From the NCBI GenBank assembly GCA_016720805.1, contig JADKJZ010000014.1:1064145-1128144 (forward strand): a DNA stretch of 64,000 bases, in the 5' to 3' direction. Source of the stretch: Gemmatimonadota bacterium. GTDB taxonomy: Bacteria > Gemmatimonadota > Gemmatimonadetes > Gemmatimonadales > GWC2-71-9. Position 1 is the first letter of the stretch. Every line of letters starts with the position of its first letter. A program made the position numbers and the translations under genes. The notes beneath the pieces are model-generated. The model was not told where the DNA came from, ran no database searches, and was given only the letters and a program-made list of their open reading frames with translations. Below are positions 41,664 through 49,357 of this stretch, piece after piece.

Positions 41664-42722
41664 GTGTACTCCACCTGCCTCTTCTGCACCAAGGACCTCG
41701 GCACCAACGAGGTGATCGAGACGTTGCCCATCGGGCGGCGGCTCGCCTTTGATGCGTCGCAGGGTCGGCTCTGGGTGGTGTGCCGGCACTGCGCCAAGTG
41801 GAACCTGGTGCCGTTCGAGTCGCGGCTCGAGAGCATCGACGCGTGCGAGCGACTCTTCCGCGACACGCCGACGCGGTACTCGACCGACAACATCGGCTTG
41901 GCGCGGGTGAAGGAGGGCTTGGAGCTGGTGCGGATCGGGCCGGCGCAGCGGCCGGAGTTTGCGGGGTGGCGGTATGGGGAGCAGTACAACCGCCGTCGGC
42001 GGAATGCCTATCTGATCGGGGGCGCGGGCGTGGTGGTTGGAATGGGGGCGATCGCCGCGCTGAGCGCGTTCGGCTTTGCGGCGGCCAGTGGTGGCTATCT
42101 CAGCTATCAACTCGTGAAGGCAGGATGGGATGCCGGGCTGAATCGCCAGGCCAGGTTTCTGCTCCCCGATCCCGATCCCGCCGCGCGCGAGACGGTGCGA
42201 CTCGATCGCAGTCACCTGAAGCACGCCACGATTTCCTGGGAAGACGGCACGCCATCGCTGGACCTTCCCCACCCGAAGCACCTCAAGAAGGGGGACTTCG
42301 TCCTCTCCTACCGCGGTGCCGAGCTGCAGTCGGTGGGGCGTCGGGCTGTCGCTGGCCTCAACCTGCTTGTTGGCGGACGATCCCAGTTGCAGGAAGGCAG
42401 CCGGATCCTCGCGGAGAATCACGGCGATCTCTCGGACTGGCTCCGCCGCCGCACCGTTGCACTCGCGGACGTCCCCAAGGCCGGAACCCCGAAACACTGG
42501 GTGAACTACACTGCCCCTTACCTTGTGCTCGACAAGCTCAACGCCGGTGACCGCATGGCCGTCGAACTCTGGATGAACGAGGACATCGAGCGGCAGTGGC
42601 TCGAGGGAGAGCTTACTCTTCTGGAGCGCGAATGGCGTCAGGCGGAGGAGCTGGCCAAGATCAGCGATGCGCTGGCGCTGCCGGAGACGGCGGATGAGGA
42701 ACTCGCGAAACGGAAGGGGTAA
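41664..42722 (+). CDS. Zinc-ribbon membrane protein paralogue 2
   Basis: A 352-residue paralogue. The N-terminal 105 residues are identical to paralogue 1, including the Cys pairs C5/C8 and C40/C43. The membrane segment (about 112-148) and middle domain are clearly diverged, though VAGLNLLVGGR and ILAENHGDLSDW align with MAGVNLLDGGR and ILGDHHGDLSSW of paralogue 1. The C-terminal helix LEGELTLLEREWRQAEELAK is shared. The near-identity of the 5' end against a diverged middle suggests recent duplication plus gene conversion. GTG 41664 corresponds to the start of paralogue 1. Function unknown. Confidence 0.75.
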   Translation: MYSTCLFCTKDLGTNEVIETLPIGRRLAFDASQGRLWVVCRHCAKWNLVPFESRLESIDACERLFRDTPTRYSTDNIGLARVKEGLELVRIGPAQRPEFAGWRYGEQYNRRRRNAYLIGGAGVVVGMGAIAALSAFGFAAASGGYLSYQLVKAGWDAGLNRQARFLLPDPDPAARETVRLDRSHLKHATISWEDGTPSLDLPHPKHLKKGDFVLSYRGAELQSVGRRAVAGLNLLVGGRSQLQEGSRILAENHGDLSDWLRRRTVALADVPKAGTPKHWVNYTAPYLVLDKLNAGDRMAVELWMNEDIERQWLEGELTLLEREWRQAEELAKISDALALPETADEELAKRKG

Positions 42723-42742
42723 GTGCATTCGCGAGCACGCAG
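42721..42742 (+). repeat. 22-base direct repeat downstream of paralogue 2
   Basis: Exact copy of 41492-41513; it starts within the TAA stop codon of paralogue 2. It is followed by a shortened REP-like element. Confidence 0.9.
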
Positions 42743-42767
42743 CTCCCTCGCTGCGCTCGGGATGACA
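42743..42767 (-). repeat. Shortened REP-like element, copy 3
   Basis: On the minus strand it reads TGTCATCCCGAGCG and continues CAGCGAGGGAG. It has the head of the 47-base elements but lacks the central hairpin. Confidence 0.65.
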
Positions 42768-42801
42768 TCGATCATCGACCATCGATGATCGATCATCGAG
42801 C
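42767..42801 (+). repeat. 7-bp tandem repeat array, ATCGATC class (5 units)
   Basis: ATCGATC, ATCGACC, ATCGATG, ATCGATC and ATCGAGC, in register. It ends 8 bases before the GTG of paralogue 3. Confidence 0.88.
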
Positions 42802-42809
42802 CCTGGGGA

Positions 42810-43844
42810 GTGTTTCTCATTTACTCAACCTGTCTTTTCTGCACCAAGGACCTCGGCACCAACGACGTCCTCGAGACCCTGCCCATCGGCCGGCGCATCG
42901 CGTTTGATGCGGCGGAGGGGCGGTTGTGGGTCGTGTGCCGGCATTGTGCCAAGTGGAACCTGGTGCCGTTCGACTCGCGCCTCGAAACGATTGACGATTG
43001 CGAGCGGCTCTTCCGCAGCACCACGATGCGCTACTCGACCGACAACATCGGGCTGGCGCGCGTGAAGGAAGGGCTCGAGCTGGTGCGGATCGGTGAGGCG
43101 CAGCGGCCCGAGTTCGCGGGGTGGCGCTACGGCGACTCGTTCGGGCGCCGCCGCCGCCGCAACCTCCTGATTGCCGGCGGGGTCGCCGCAGCGGGGATCG
43201 CGGTGGTCTCCGGCGGACTCGCGATGGGCGTCTCCTTCGGCATGCTCGGCCAGCTCCCGAACTACTACAACCTCTTTGTGGTGAATCGTCGCGTCACGGT
43301 GCGGGTGCCACGCGCCGACGGCCCACCGATCGAGCTGTCCGACGCGCTCGCCTCGAAGGCACGTCTCGTGCGCCGACCGAACAACGAGTGGCTAATCCGC
43401 ACCAAGGTGATGGAAGAGTCCAGCATGAGTCGCAAGCTTCGGAAGGCCGGGTCGCAGGAGATCGAGTTCACCGGTGCGGAGGCCGAACAGCTACTTGCCG
43501 GCGTGCTCGTGCGCCTGAATCGGTGGGGCGGGACCCAACGCACCGTACGCGAGGCGGTCGACCTGGTCGAACGACAGGGCGACAGCGCCGGCGTCATCGC
43601 GGGCCCGTTCTCACCGGTGATGGATGGCAGCGGCTCACAGCTGCTCGCCAAGACCCCGTCCGAATGGCGCCTCGCCGCCGAGATCGCGCTCAATGAGAGC
43701 TCGGAACGCCTCGCCCTCGCCGGCGAACTGCGGGTGCTGGAATGGCAGTGGAAGGAAGCCGATCGGCTCGCGAAGATCAGCGACTCGCTGGCGGTGCCGG
43801 AGTCGATCGACGAGGAGTTGGCCCGGCGGAAGGATGATCGATGA
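42810..43844 (+). CDS. Zinc-ribbon membrane protein paralogue 3
   Basis: A 344-residue paralogue. The zinc-ribbon head has C8/C11 and C43/C46 and differs from paralogues 1 and 2 at scattered positions (for example LETLPIGRRIAFDAAEG). A basic stretch GRRRRRN leads to membrane helices (about 119-150). The middle is strongly diverged, and the C-terminal helix reads LAGELRVLEWQWKEADRLAK. GTG 42810 with GGGGA just upstream is the likely start, adding three residues; the position equivalent to the Met of the other copies is ATT. The stop codon lies inside a heptad array that begins at 43833. Confidence 0.72.
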   Translation: MFLIYSTCLFCTKDLGTNDVLETLPIGRRIAFDAAEGRLWVVCRHCAKWNLVPFDSRLETIDDCERLFRSTTMRYSTDNIGLARVKEGLELVRIGEAQRPEFAGWRYGDSFGRRRRRNLLIAGGVAAAGIAVVSGGLAMGVSFGMLGQLPNYYNLFVVNRRVTVRVPRADGPPIELSDALASKARLVRRPNNEWLIRTKVMEESSMSRKLRKAGSQEIEFTGAEAEQLLAGVLVRLNRWGGTQRTVREAVDLVERQGDSAGVIAGPFSPVMDGSGSQLLAKTPSEWRLAAEIALNESSERLALAGELRVLEWQWKEADRLAKISDSLAVPESIDEELARRKDDR

Positions 43845-43860
43845 TCGATGATCGATCATC
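43833..43860 (+). repeat. 7-bp tandem repeat array, GATGATC class (4 units)
   Basis: Three GATGATC units and GATCATC. The array starts in the last codons of paralogue 3 and supplies its TGA stop (43842-43844). Confidence 0.88.
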
Positions 43861-43930
43861 GACTTCTGTCACCCAACTGTCATCTTGTCGCCATCTGTCG
43901 CCCCAATATTCGAAAATCTCCACCCCATCC

Positions 43931-44968
43931 ATGTACTCCACCTGTCTCCTCTGTGCCGACTCGTTGGGGACGAACGCCGTCCTCGAGACGCTCCCCGTGG
44001 GGCGGCGCCTGGCGTTTGACCCGGCCAAGGGACGGCTCTGGGTCGTCTGCCCCGGCTGTGCCCGATGGAACCTGGTTCCCTTCGACAATCGGCTCGAGGC
44101 GATCGACGAGTGCGAGCGCCACTTCCGCGACACCCGCGTTCGCTTCTCCACCGGGACGATCGGCATGGCCCGGATGCCGGACGGCACCGAACTGGTGCGG
44201 ATCGGCGAGGCGCTTCGTCCCGAGTTCGCGGCGTGGCGGTACGGCCGCGAGCTGTTGCGTCGGCGGCGGCGTGCCCTCCCATTCGGGACGCAGCGCGAGC
44301 ACACCGGCGTGGCGGCGTGGATCTCCGATGTGGCCACGATGGTCGGCACGCTGATCGCCATCCCCTTCCTCGAGGGAGCGATCGGCCCGCGCCACGCCGT
44401 GAGCGCCGTGCGCCTCGTGCGCGATCCGTGGACCGGCAACCTGCTCCGCGTCCGCGCGCTGGCGATGGTGCGCTCCGTCCTGGCGCGCGAGGACGACCAG
44501 TGGCGGCTCGAAGTGCCCTATCGAAGCGAGCTCGACGTGGTGCTCGGCGACGATCCCCTCGCCATCACGTCCATCCGCGATCACCCCGCCGTCGGCTTCT
44601 TTCGGGGCGACAAGCTCTACGAGGGGCTCGCGAGGGTGCTGCCGACGATCGAGAGTCGCCTGCCGTCGGCGGGTGAGGTGCAGGAGGCGACCCGACTGCT
44701 CGAGCGGACCTCCGACGATCCGGCGATGCTCATCGGCTATGTCACCGGACGGCCGTTGCGCCTCGGGACCCGGGGACAGTTCCCGTTGGCCGACGTGGCA
44801 CCGGAGATCCGGCTCGCGCTCGAGATGGCCTCGCATGAGGAGACCGAGCGCCGTGCGCTCGAAGGGGAGCTGAAGCTGCTCGAGCACGAGTGGCGCGAGG
44901 CGGAGCGACTCGCGGCCATCCTCGACGACCTCGCACTGCCCGCCGGAGGGCCCGATGCCGTCACGTGA
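43931..44968 (+). CDS. Zinc-ribbon membrane protein paralogue 4
   Basis: A 345-residue protein, the most diverged of the four. The Cys pairs are kept (C5/C8 in STCLLCAD, C40/C43 in VVCPGCARW), as are the LVPFDNRLEAIDECE and ELVRIGEALRPEFAAWRYG blocks. The basic stretch and hydrophobic segment (about 135-155, VATMVGTLIAIPFLEGAI) are weaker. The C-terminal helix LEGELKLLEHEWREAERLAA is conserved. ATG 43931 aligns with the first residue of the other copies. It overlaps the DUF1295 gene by 14 bases. The heads of all four align end to end, so the zinc-ribbon and C-terminal helix are probably the functional core. Confidence 0.75.
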   Translation: MYSTCLLCADSLGTNAVLETLPVGRRLAFDPAKGRLWVVCPGCARWNLVPFDNRLEAIDECERHFRDTRVRFSTGTIGMARMPDGTELVRIGEALRPEFAAWRYGRELLRRRRRALPFGTQREHTGVAAWISDVATMVGTLIAIPFLEGAIGPRHAVSAVRLVRDPWTGNLLRVRALAMVRSVLAREDDQWRLEVPYRSELDVVLGDDPLAITSIRDHPAVGFFRGDKLYEGLARVLPTIESRLPSAGEVQEATRLLERTSDDPAMLIGYVTGRPLRLGTRGQFPLADVAPEIRLALEMASHEETERRALEGELKLLEHEWREAERLAAILDDLALPAGGPDAVT

Positions 44969-45746
44969 CGTCTATCTCCTGACGGTGTCCGCGGCTCCGC
45001 TCCTCGCGGCGCTGGTGGTGCTCTGCTGGATCGCCTCGCTCATCCGCCGCGACAGCTCACTCGTCGACCGGATCTGGGGACTCGGCTTCGTGCTGCTGGT
45101 GCACCATCACACGGCCTTCGCCGGGGAGGTCGGTGGCACGGTCGATCGGCTCTTCGCGGCACTGGTGGTGATCTGGGGGCTCAGGCTGACGTGGCACATC
45201 ACCCATCGCAACTGGGGGCACGGCGAGGACCCCCGGTACGCCGCGATGCGCGCCAGGAACGGGGGCCGCTGGTGGTGGCAGAGCCTCTTCACCGTCTTCC
45301 TGCTTCAGGGGGCGCTGATGCTCCTGATCGGCCTTCCGCTCGCAGCGACGGCGACGCCTGGCGCAGCGTGGGGACGGGCGCTCGGCAGCCTGCTCTGGGC
45401 GGTGGGGTTTGCCTTCGAGGCCGGCGGTGACTGGCAGCTCGCCCGCTTCAAGGCCAACCCGGCCAACCGCGGCCAGGTCCTCGATACCGGCTTCTGGCGC
45501 TACACCCGCCACCCGAACTACTTCGGCGACGCCCTCCAGTGGTGGGGCTTATGGTGCTTTGCGGCGGCGACCGGCCTCTGGTGGACGATCGTCTCCCCGA
45601 TCCTCATGACGCTGCTGCTCCTGAAGGTCTCCGGGGTGACCCTGCTGGAGTCGGCACTCGTCGACTCCAAGCCCGGCTATCGGGATTACGTCCGCCGAAC
45701 ACCGGCGTTCTTCCCGTGGTGGCCGCGGTCTGACGGCCGCGGATGA
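44955..45746 (+). CDS. DUF1295 membrane protein (steroid 5-alpha-reductase-like)
   Basis: A 263-residue polytopic membrane protein with about six helices. The signature is VLDTGFWRYTRHPNYFGDALQWWGLW, shortened here to its core GFWRYTRHPNYFGDALQWWG; it is the cofactor-binding motif shared by DUF1295, isoprenylcysteine methyltransferases and steroid reductases. The N-terminal SSLVDRIWGLGFVLLV is also typical of DUF1295. The reaction of this subfamily is not established; NADPH-dependent reduction of a lipid is one possibility. ATG 44955 lies within the end of paralogue 4. Confidence 0.85.
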   Translation: MPSRDVYLLTVSAAPLLAALVVLCWIASLIRRDSSLVDRIWGLGFVLLVHHHTAFAGEVGGTVDRLFAALVVIWGLRLTWHITHRNWGHGEDPRYAAMRARNGGRWWWQSLFTVFLLQGALMLLIGLPLAATATPGAAWGRALGSLLWAVGFAFEAGGDWQLARFKANPANRGQVLDTGFWRYTRHPNYFGDALQWWGLWCFAAATGLWWTIVSPILMTLLLLKVSGVTLLESALVDSKPGYRDYVRRTPAFFPWWPRSDGRG

Positions 45747-45750
45747 AGCC

Positions 45751-45771
45751 CCCTCATCCCTCACCCCTCAC
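45751..45771 (+). repeat. 7-bp tandem repeat array, CCCTCAC class (3 units)
   Basis: CCCTCAT and two CCCTCAC units, four bases after the DUF1295 stop codon. Confidence 0.75.
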
Positions 45772-45811
45772 GAGTAAGGCGGCGATGGCGGGCACCTTTT
45801 ACGTTTCACCC

Positions 45812-45839
45812 GTTCACCGTTCACCGTTCACCGTTCACC
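45812..45839 (+). repeat. 7-bp tandem repeat array, GTTCACC class (4 units)
   Basis: Four perfect GTTCACC heptamers, with a degenerate fifth just upstream, ending 10 bases before the asnS ATG. Confidence 0.9.
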
Positions 45840-45849
45840 GGTCCTCCGC

Positions 45850-47145
45850 ATGTCCTTCGTCCGCATCTCCGAACTCTCCCAGCATGTCGGCGCCGTCGTC
45901 ACGGTGCCGGGCTGGGTCGTCACCACCCGTTCGTCGGGGAAGATCGCCTTCTGCGTGATGCGCGATGGCACCGGCTACCTGCAGACGGTGTTCCCGAAGA
46001 ATGAGGTGATCGACGGGGCGTGGGAGCGCTTCGCGACGCTGACGCAGGAAGCCTGCATCACCGTCACCGGCACGGTGCGCGAGGACGCGCGCGCACCCGG
46101 CGGCTACGAGCTCACCGCGAGCGACGTGGTGGTGACGGCGCCGAGCGTCGACTATCCGATCTCGCCGAAGGAGCATGGCACCGCGTTCCTGTTCGAGCAT
46201 CGGCATCTCTGGCTGCGCAGCAAGAAGCAGGTCGCCATCGCCCGCGTGCGTCACGAGATCGAGCAGGCGATCCACGACTTCTACTACGCGCGCGGCTTCA
46301 TTCGCGTCGACACCCCGATCCTCACCGGCTCGATCGGCGAGCAGGCGGGCGAGCTCTTCGCGACGGAGTACTTCGACCTCGGCCAGGCCTACCTCGCGCA
46401 GACGGGACAGCTGTACGGCGAGGCCGCTGCCGCGGCACACGGAAAGATCTACACCTTCGGGCCGACGTTCCGCGCCGAGAAGAGCAAGACGCGCCGGCAC
46501 CTGACCGAGTTCTGGATGATCGAGCCGGAAGTCGCCTTCAACGACTCCAACGCCAACATGGAGTTGCAGCAGGACTTTGTCTCGTACCTGGTCGAGCGTG
46601 CCCTCGAACGCCGCAAGGAAGAGCTCAAGGAACTGGAGCGCGACCTCGCGCCGCTGGAAAAGGTCACCGGGCCGTTCCCGCGGATCACCTACAGCGAGGC
46701 CATTGCCGCGCTGCAGGCCCAGGGCTCCGACATCCAGTGGGGCACCGACCTCGGCGCCGACGACGAGACCGCGCTCGCCAAGGCCTACGACAAGCCGCTC
46801 TTCGTGATGAACTATCCGAAGGAAGTGAAGGCGTTCTACATGAAGGAGAACCCGGACGATCCGCGCACGGTGCTGAACAACGACTGCCTCGCCCCGGAAG
46901 GCTACGGCGAAATCATCGGCGGGTCAGAGCGGGAAGGGGACTACGACAAGCTGCTGCAGCGGATCAAGGATCAGGGGCTCGATCCGGCCTCGTACGGCTG
47001 GTACCTCGACCTCCGGAAGTACGGCGGCTTCGTGCACAGCGGCTTCGGCCTCGGCCTCGAGCGCACCGTCGCCTGGATCTGCGGCATTCCGCACATTCGC
47101 GAGGCGATCGCGTTTCCGCGGCAGATTCACAGACTCTATCCGTGA
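45850..47145 (+). CDS. asnS: Asparaginyl-tRNA synthetase
   Basis: A 431-residue class IIb aminoacyl-tRNA synthetase. An N-terminal OB-fold anticodon domain (about 1-105, containing VTVPGWVVTTRSSGKIAFCVMRDG, cited only in part) precedes the catalytic domain. Motif 2 includes FRAEKSKTRRHLTEFWMIE, motif 3 GFGLGLERTVAWICG, and the end PRQIHRLYP is the AsnRS-type terminus. It charges tRNA-Asn with asparagine directly. ATG 45850 starts just after the GTTCACC heptad array. Convergent mazG lies downstream, with facing heptad arrays between. Confidence 0.95.
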   Translation: MSFVRISELSQHVGAVVTVPGWVVTTRSSGKIAFCVMRDGTGYLQTVFPKNEVIDGAWERFATLTQEACITVTGTVREDARAPGGYELTASDVVVTAPSVDYPISPKEHGTAFLFEHRHLWLRSKKQVAIARVRHEIEQAIHDFYYARGFIRVDTPILTGSIGEQAGELFATEYFDLGQAYLAQTGQLYGEAAAAAHGKIYTFGPTFRAEKSKTRRHLTEFWMIEPEVAFNDSNANMELQQDFVSYLVERALERRKEELKELERDLAPLEKVTGPFPRITYSEAIAALQAQGSDIQWGTDLGADDETALAKAYDKPLFVMNYPKEVKAFYMKENPDDPRTVLNNDCLAPEGYGEIIGGSEREGDYDKLLQRIKDQGLDPASYGWYLDLRKYGGFVHSGFGLGLERTVAWICGIPHIREAIAFPRQIHRLYP

Positions 47146-47165
47146 GTCGCGGTATTCCGCTTCGG

Positions 47166-47193
47166 GATGATGGATGATAGATCATGGATGATG
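47166..47193 (+). repeat. 7-bp repeat array, GATGATG class, left arm of an inverted pair
   Basis: GATGATG, GATGATA, GATCATG and GATGATG, 20 bases after the asnS stop codon. It is complementary to the CATCCAT array at 47215-47249, so the region can fold into a long stem with a loop of about 21 bases. Confidence 0.88.
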
Positions 47194-47214
47194 GATTGTT
47201 CGTTCCGCGACGGC

Positions 47215-47249
47215 CATCCATCATCCATCATCCATCATCCATCATCCTT
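47215..47249 (-). repeat. 7-bp repeat array, CATCCAT class, right arm (5 units)
   Basis: Four CATCCAT units and CATCCTT on the plus strand, complementary to the GATGATG arm upstream. It overlaps the last bases of mazG (stop at 47242-47244 on the minus strand). Confidence 0.9.
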
Positions 47250-48000
47250 CGTTTCGCTTCACCTCATCCCAAATCACATCCAGCTCCTCCAGCGTCGCGT
47301 CGCCGAGCACCACGCTTCGCTCGGCGGCGATCGTCTCGATCGCCTCGAAGCGGCGGCGGAACTTGGCGTTGGCACGGTCGAGGGCGATCCCTGGCTGGAC
47401 GCCGGCCTTGCGGGCCAGGTTGACGACCGCGAAGAGCAGGTCGCCGATCTCCTCGGTGAGCGCTGTCGGGTCGTCGGTACCGATGACCAGCTCGGCCTCC
47501 ACCTCGGCGAGCTCCTCGGCCACCTTCTGCAACGGCCCGCGCGTGTCGGGCCAGTCGAAGCCGACGCCGGCGGCCCGCTCCTGCAGCCGGTAGGCCATGA
47601 GGAGCTCGGGCAGCGTGGTCGGGAGGCCACCGAGGGTGCCTCGACTGGTCGGCCGTTCCCGCGCCTTCAGCGTTTCCCATCGCTCCCGTTCTCCGAGGTC
47701 GAAGAGGTGGGGGTGGCGGCGCTGCATCTTGCCGACCAGGTCATCGGCGATGTCGTCCGGGCTAAATTCCCCGGTCTCCGCGCCCAGCACGAGCTGCCAG
47801 GCGAGGTGGAGCATCAGGTCGGCGACCTCTTCGCGGATGGCGGCGGGCTGGTCGCTGCTGAGGGCGGCCGCGAGTTCGTGCGCTTCCTCGATCAGGTAGG
47901 GGCGCAGCGTCTGCCGGGTCTGGACCCGGTCCCAGGGACACCGCTCGCGCAGGTCCGCCACCATCGCCACCGCCCTGCCGAGGGCCGATTCGTCTTGCAT
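47242..48000 (-). CDS. mazG: Nucleoside triphosphate pyrophosphohydrolase MazG
   Basis: A 252-residue MazG with two all-alpha domains. The N-terminal domain has CPWDRVQT, then EEAHELAAAL and EEVADLMLHLAWQ; the second has VEEELAEVEAE-type residues (EELAEVEAELV) and EEIGDLLFAVVNLARK. The EExxE...ExxD residues bind magnesium. It hydrolyses (d)NTPs to NMP and PPi as a house-cleaning enzyme. It is the only clear minus-strand gene in the window, divergent from alr with 26 bases between the starts. The start is the ATG complementary to 47998-48000. Confidence 0.93.
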   Translation of the reverse strand: MQDESALGRAVAMVADLRERCPWDRVQTRQTLRPYLIEEAHELAAALSSDQPAAIREEVADLMLHLAWQLVLGAETGEFSPDDIADDLVGKMQRRHPHLFDLGERERWETLKARERPTSRGTLGGLPTTLPELLMAYRLQERAAGVGFDWPDTRGPLQKVAEELAEVEAELVIGTDDPTALTEEIGDLLFAVVNLARKAGVQPGIALDRANAKFRRRFEAIETIAAERSVVLGDATLEELDVIWDEVKRNEG

Positions 48001-48026
48001 CCGTTCTCCGGGAGTCCTAGTCTCCG

Positions 48027-49112
48027 ATGGTGCATAATCCCGTGACCCCCGATACCGCCCGGGCCTGGGTGGACGTCGATCTCGATGCCGTCGTCCGCAA
48101 TGCCCGTTCCTTTGCGGCGCGGACCGGCGTCCCGATGCTGCCGATGGTCAAGGCCGATGGCTATGGCCTCGGCGCCGTCGCCGTGGCCCGTGCCCTCGCC
48201 GAGGTGGAGCCCTGGGGCTACGGCGTCGCGACCATCGACGAGGCACGCGAACTCCATGTCAACGGTGTCCTCCGGCCGATCCTGATCTGCTCGCCGATGC
48301 TGCCGGACCTGGCAGAGGCGACCGCCTCGGTGGCTGCGCGTCCGACGATCGGCAACCTCGAGGGACTCCGCGCCTGGCTCGCCCTCGGCGATCGACCCTT
48401 TCACCTCGAAGTCGATACCGGAATGTCGCGTTCCGGCTTGCGGTGGGACGATGTCACGCAGCTCATGGACGCGCGTAATCTGCTTGCCTCGGCAGCCGGA
48501 TGGGAGGGAGTCTATACCCACTTCCACTCGGCCGAGGGGGACGATCTCGCAACCGCCGACCAGTGGCGCCGGTTGCAGCAGGCGATCACCACCCTCGGCC
48601 GCCGCCCGCCGCTGGTGCATGCCGCCAACTCGGCCGCCGGGGGTGCCGGTCCCTCCTACGCCGCCGATCTGACGCGGCCAGGCATCCATCTTTATGGAGG
48701 GCGCCTGTCGGGACTCGATGCCGTTCCGGTCGCGGCGGTTCGCGCCCGTGTTGTCGGCGTCCGGCGGTTGCCGGCGGGTGGCACCGTCTCGTACGAGGCA
48801 ACCTGGCGCGCACCCCATCCGACGACGATCGCGACGATCGCCATCGGCTACGCAGATGGGATGCACCGCCGGCTGTCCAACGGCGGCGTGGTGGAATTGT
48901 TGGGGCAGCGGCTCCGCATCGTCGGGCGGGTCACCATGGATCACCTCATGGTCGACGCCGGCGACCTGCCGGTCTCGCTGGGGGACGTGGCAACACTGTT
49001 TGGCGGTCTGGTCTCGCTCGACGAGCAAGCCGCCTTGGGTGGAACGATCGCGTATGAACTTCTCACCGGGCTCGGGGCACGCCTCCCGCGCCGCTACCAC
49101 AGGTCGTCATGA
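48027..49112 (+). CDS. alr: Alanine racemase
   Basis: A 361-residue PLP enzyme of fold type III. The PLP lysine is K42 in PMVKADGYGLGA. Other family blocks are FHLEVDTGMSRSG, THFHSAEGDD, AANSAAGG, RPGIHLYGG, VSYEATWRA and IAIGYADG, and the C-terminal half includes GRVTMDHLMVD. It interconverts L- and D-alanine, supplying D-Ala for peptidoglycan. The ATG (48027) is set 26 bases from the divergent mazG start. Its stop overlaps the DUF1844 gene by four bases. Confidence 0.95.
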   Translation: MVHNPVTPDTARAWVDVDLDAVVRNARSFAARTGVPMLPMVKADGYGLGAVAVARALAEVEPWGYGVATIDEARELHVNGVLRPILICSPMLPDLAEATASVAARPTIGNLEGLRAWLALGDRPFHLEVDTGMSRSGLRWDDVTQLMDARNLLASAAGWEGVYTHFHSAEGDDLATADQWRRLQQAITTLGRRPPLVHAANSAAGGAGPSYAADLTRPGIHLYGGRLSGLDAVPVAAVRARVVGVRRLPAGGTVSYEATWRAPHPTTIATIAIGYADGMHRRLSNGGVVELLGQRLRIVGRVTMDHLMVDAGDLPVSLGDVATLFGGLVSLDEQAALGGTIAYELLTGLGARLPRRYHRSS

Positions 49113-49357
49113 ACCAGCACTTCGCCTCTCTCATTCTCGGCCTCGCCGGTCAGGCCAACGCGGCGATGGACGGTCAATTCCCGCCCGGCGCCGCCGATGC
49201 CGGCGCCAGTGATGCGCGTCAGTTCGCCAAGGCGCTGATCGATACGCTTGGTGCCCTTGAGGAGCGGACGCGCGGCAATCTCGACGCCGATGAGGCGAAG
49301 CTCATGGAACAGGCGCTGACGGCGCTGCGCTTCCGCTTCGCGACGGCCAAGACGTGA
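49109..49357 (+). CDS. DUF1844 family protein
   Basis: An 82-residue cytoplasmic protein. It matches DUF1844: an N-terminal FASLILGLAGQANAAMDGQ, then ARQFAKALIDTLGALEERTRGNL and a C-terminal LMEQALTALRFRFATAK. The family is found across Gram-negative phyla and its function is unknown. It starts in an ATGA overlap with alr and ends in an overlap with deoB, so it is transcribed between the two enzymes. Confidence 0.85.
   Translation: MNQHFASLILGLAGQANAAMDGQFPPGAADAGASDARQFAKALIDTLGALEERTRGNLDADEAKLMEQALTALRFRFATAKT

Larger units (their letters stand above)
47166..47249 (+). terminator. Possible bidirectional terminator hairpin between asnS and mazG
   Basis: Two oppositely oriented heptad arrays form an imperfect stem of roughly 28 bases between convergent genes. 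There is no strong T run on either side, so it may act as a transcript end or mRNA stabiliser rather than a classical terminator. The function is inferred from location and pairing only. Confidence 0.35.
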
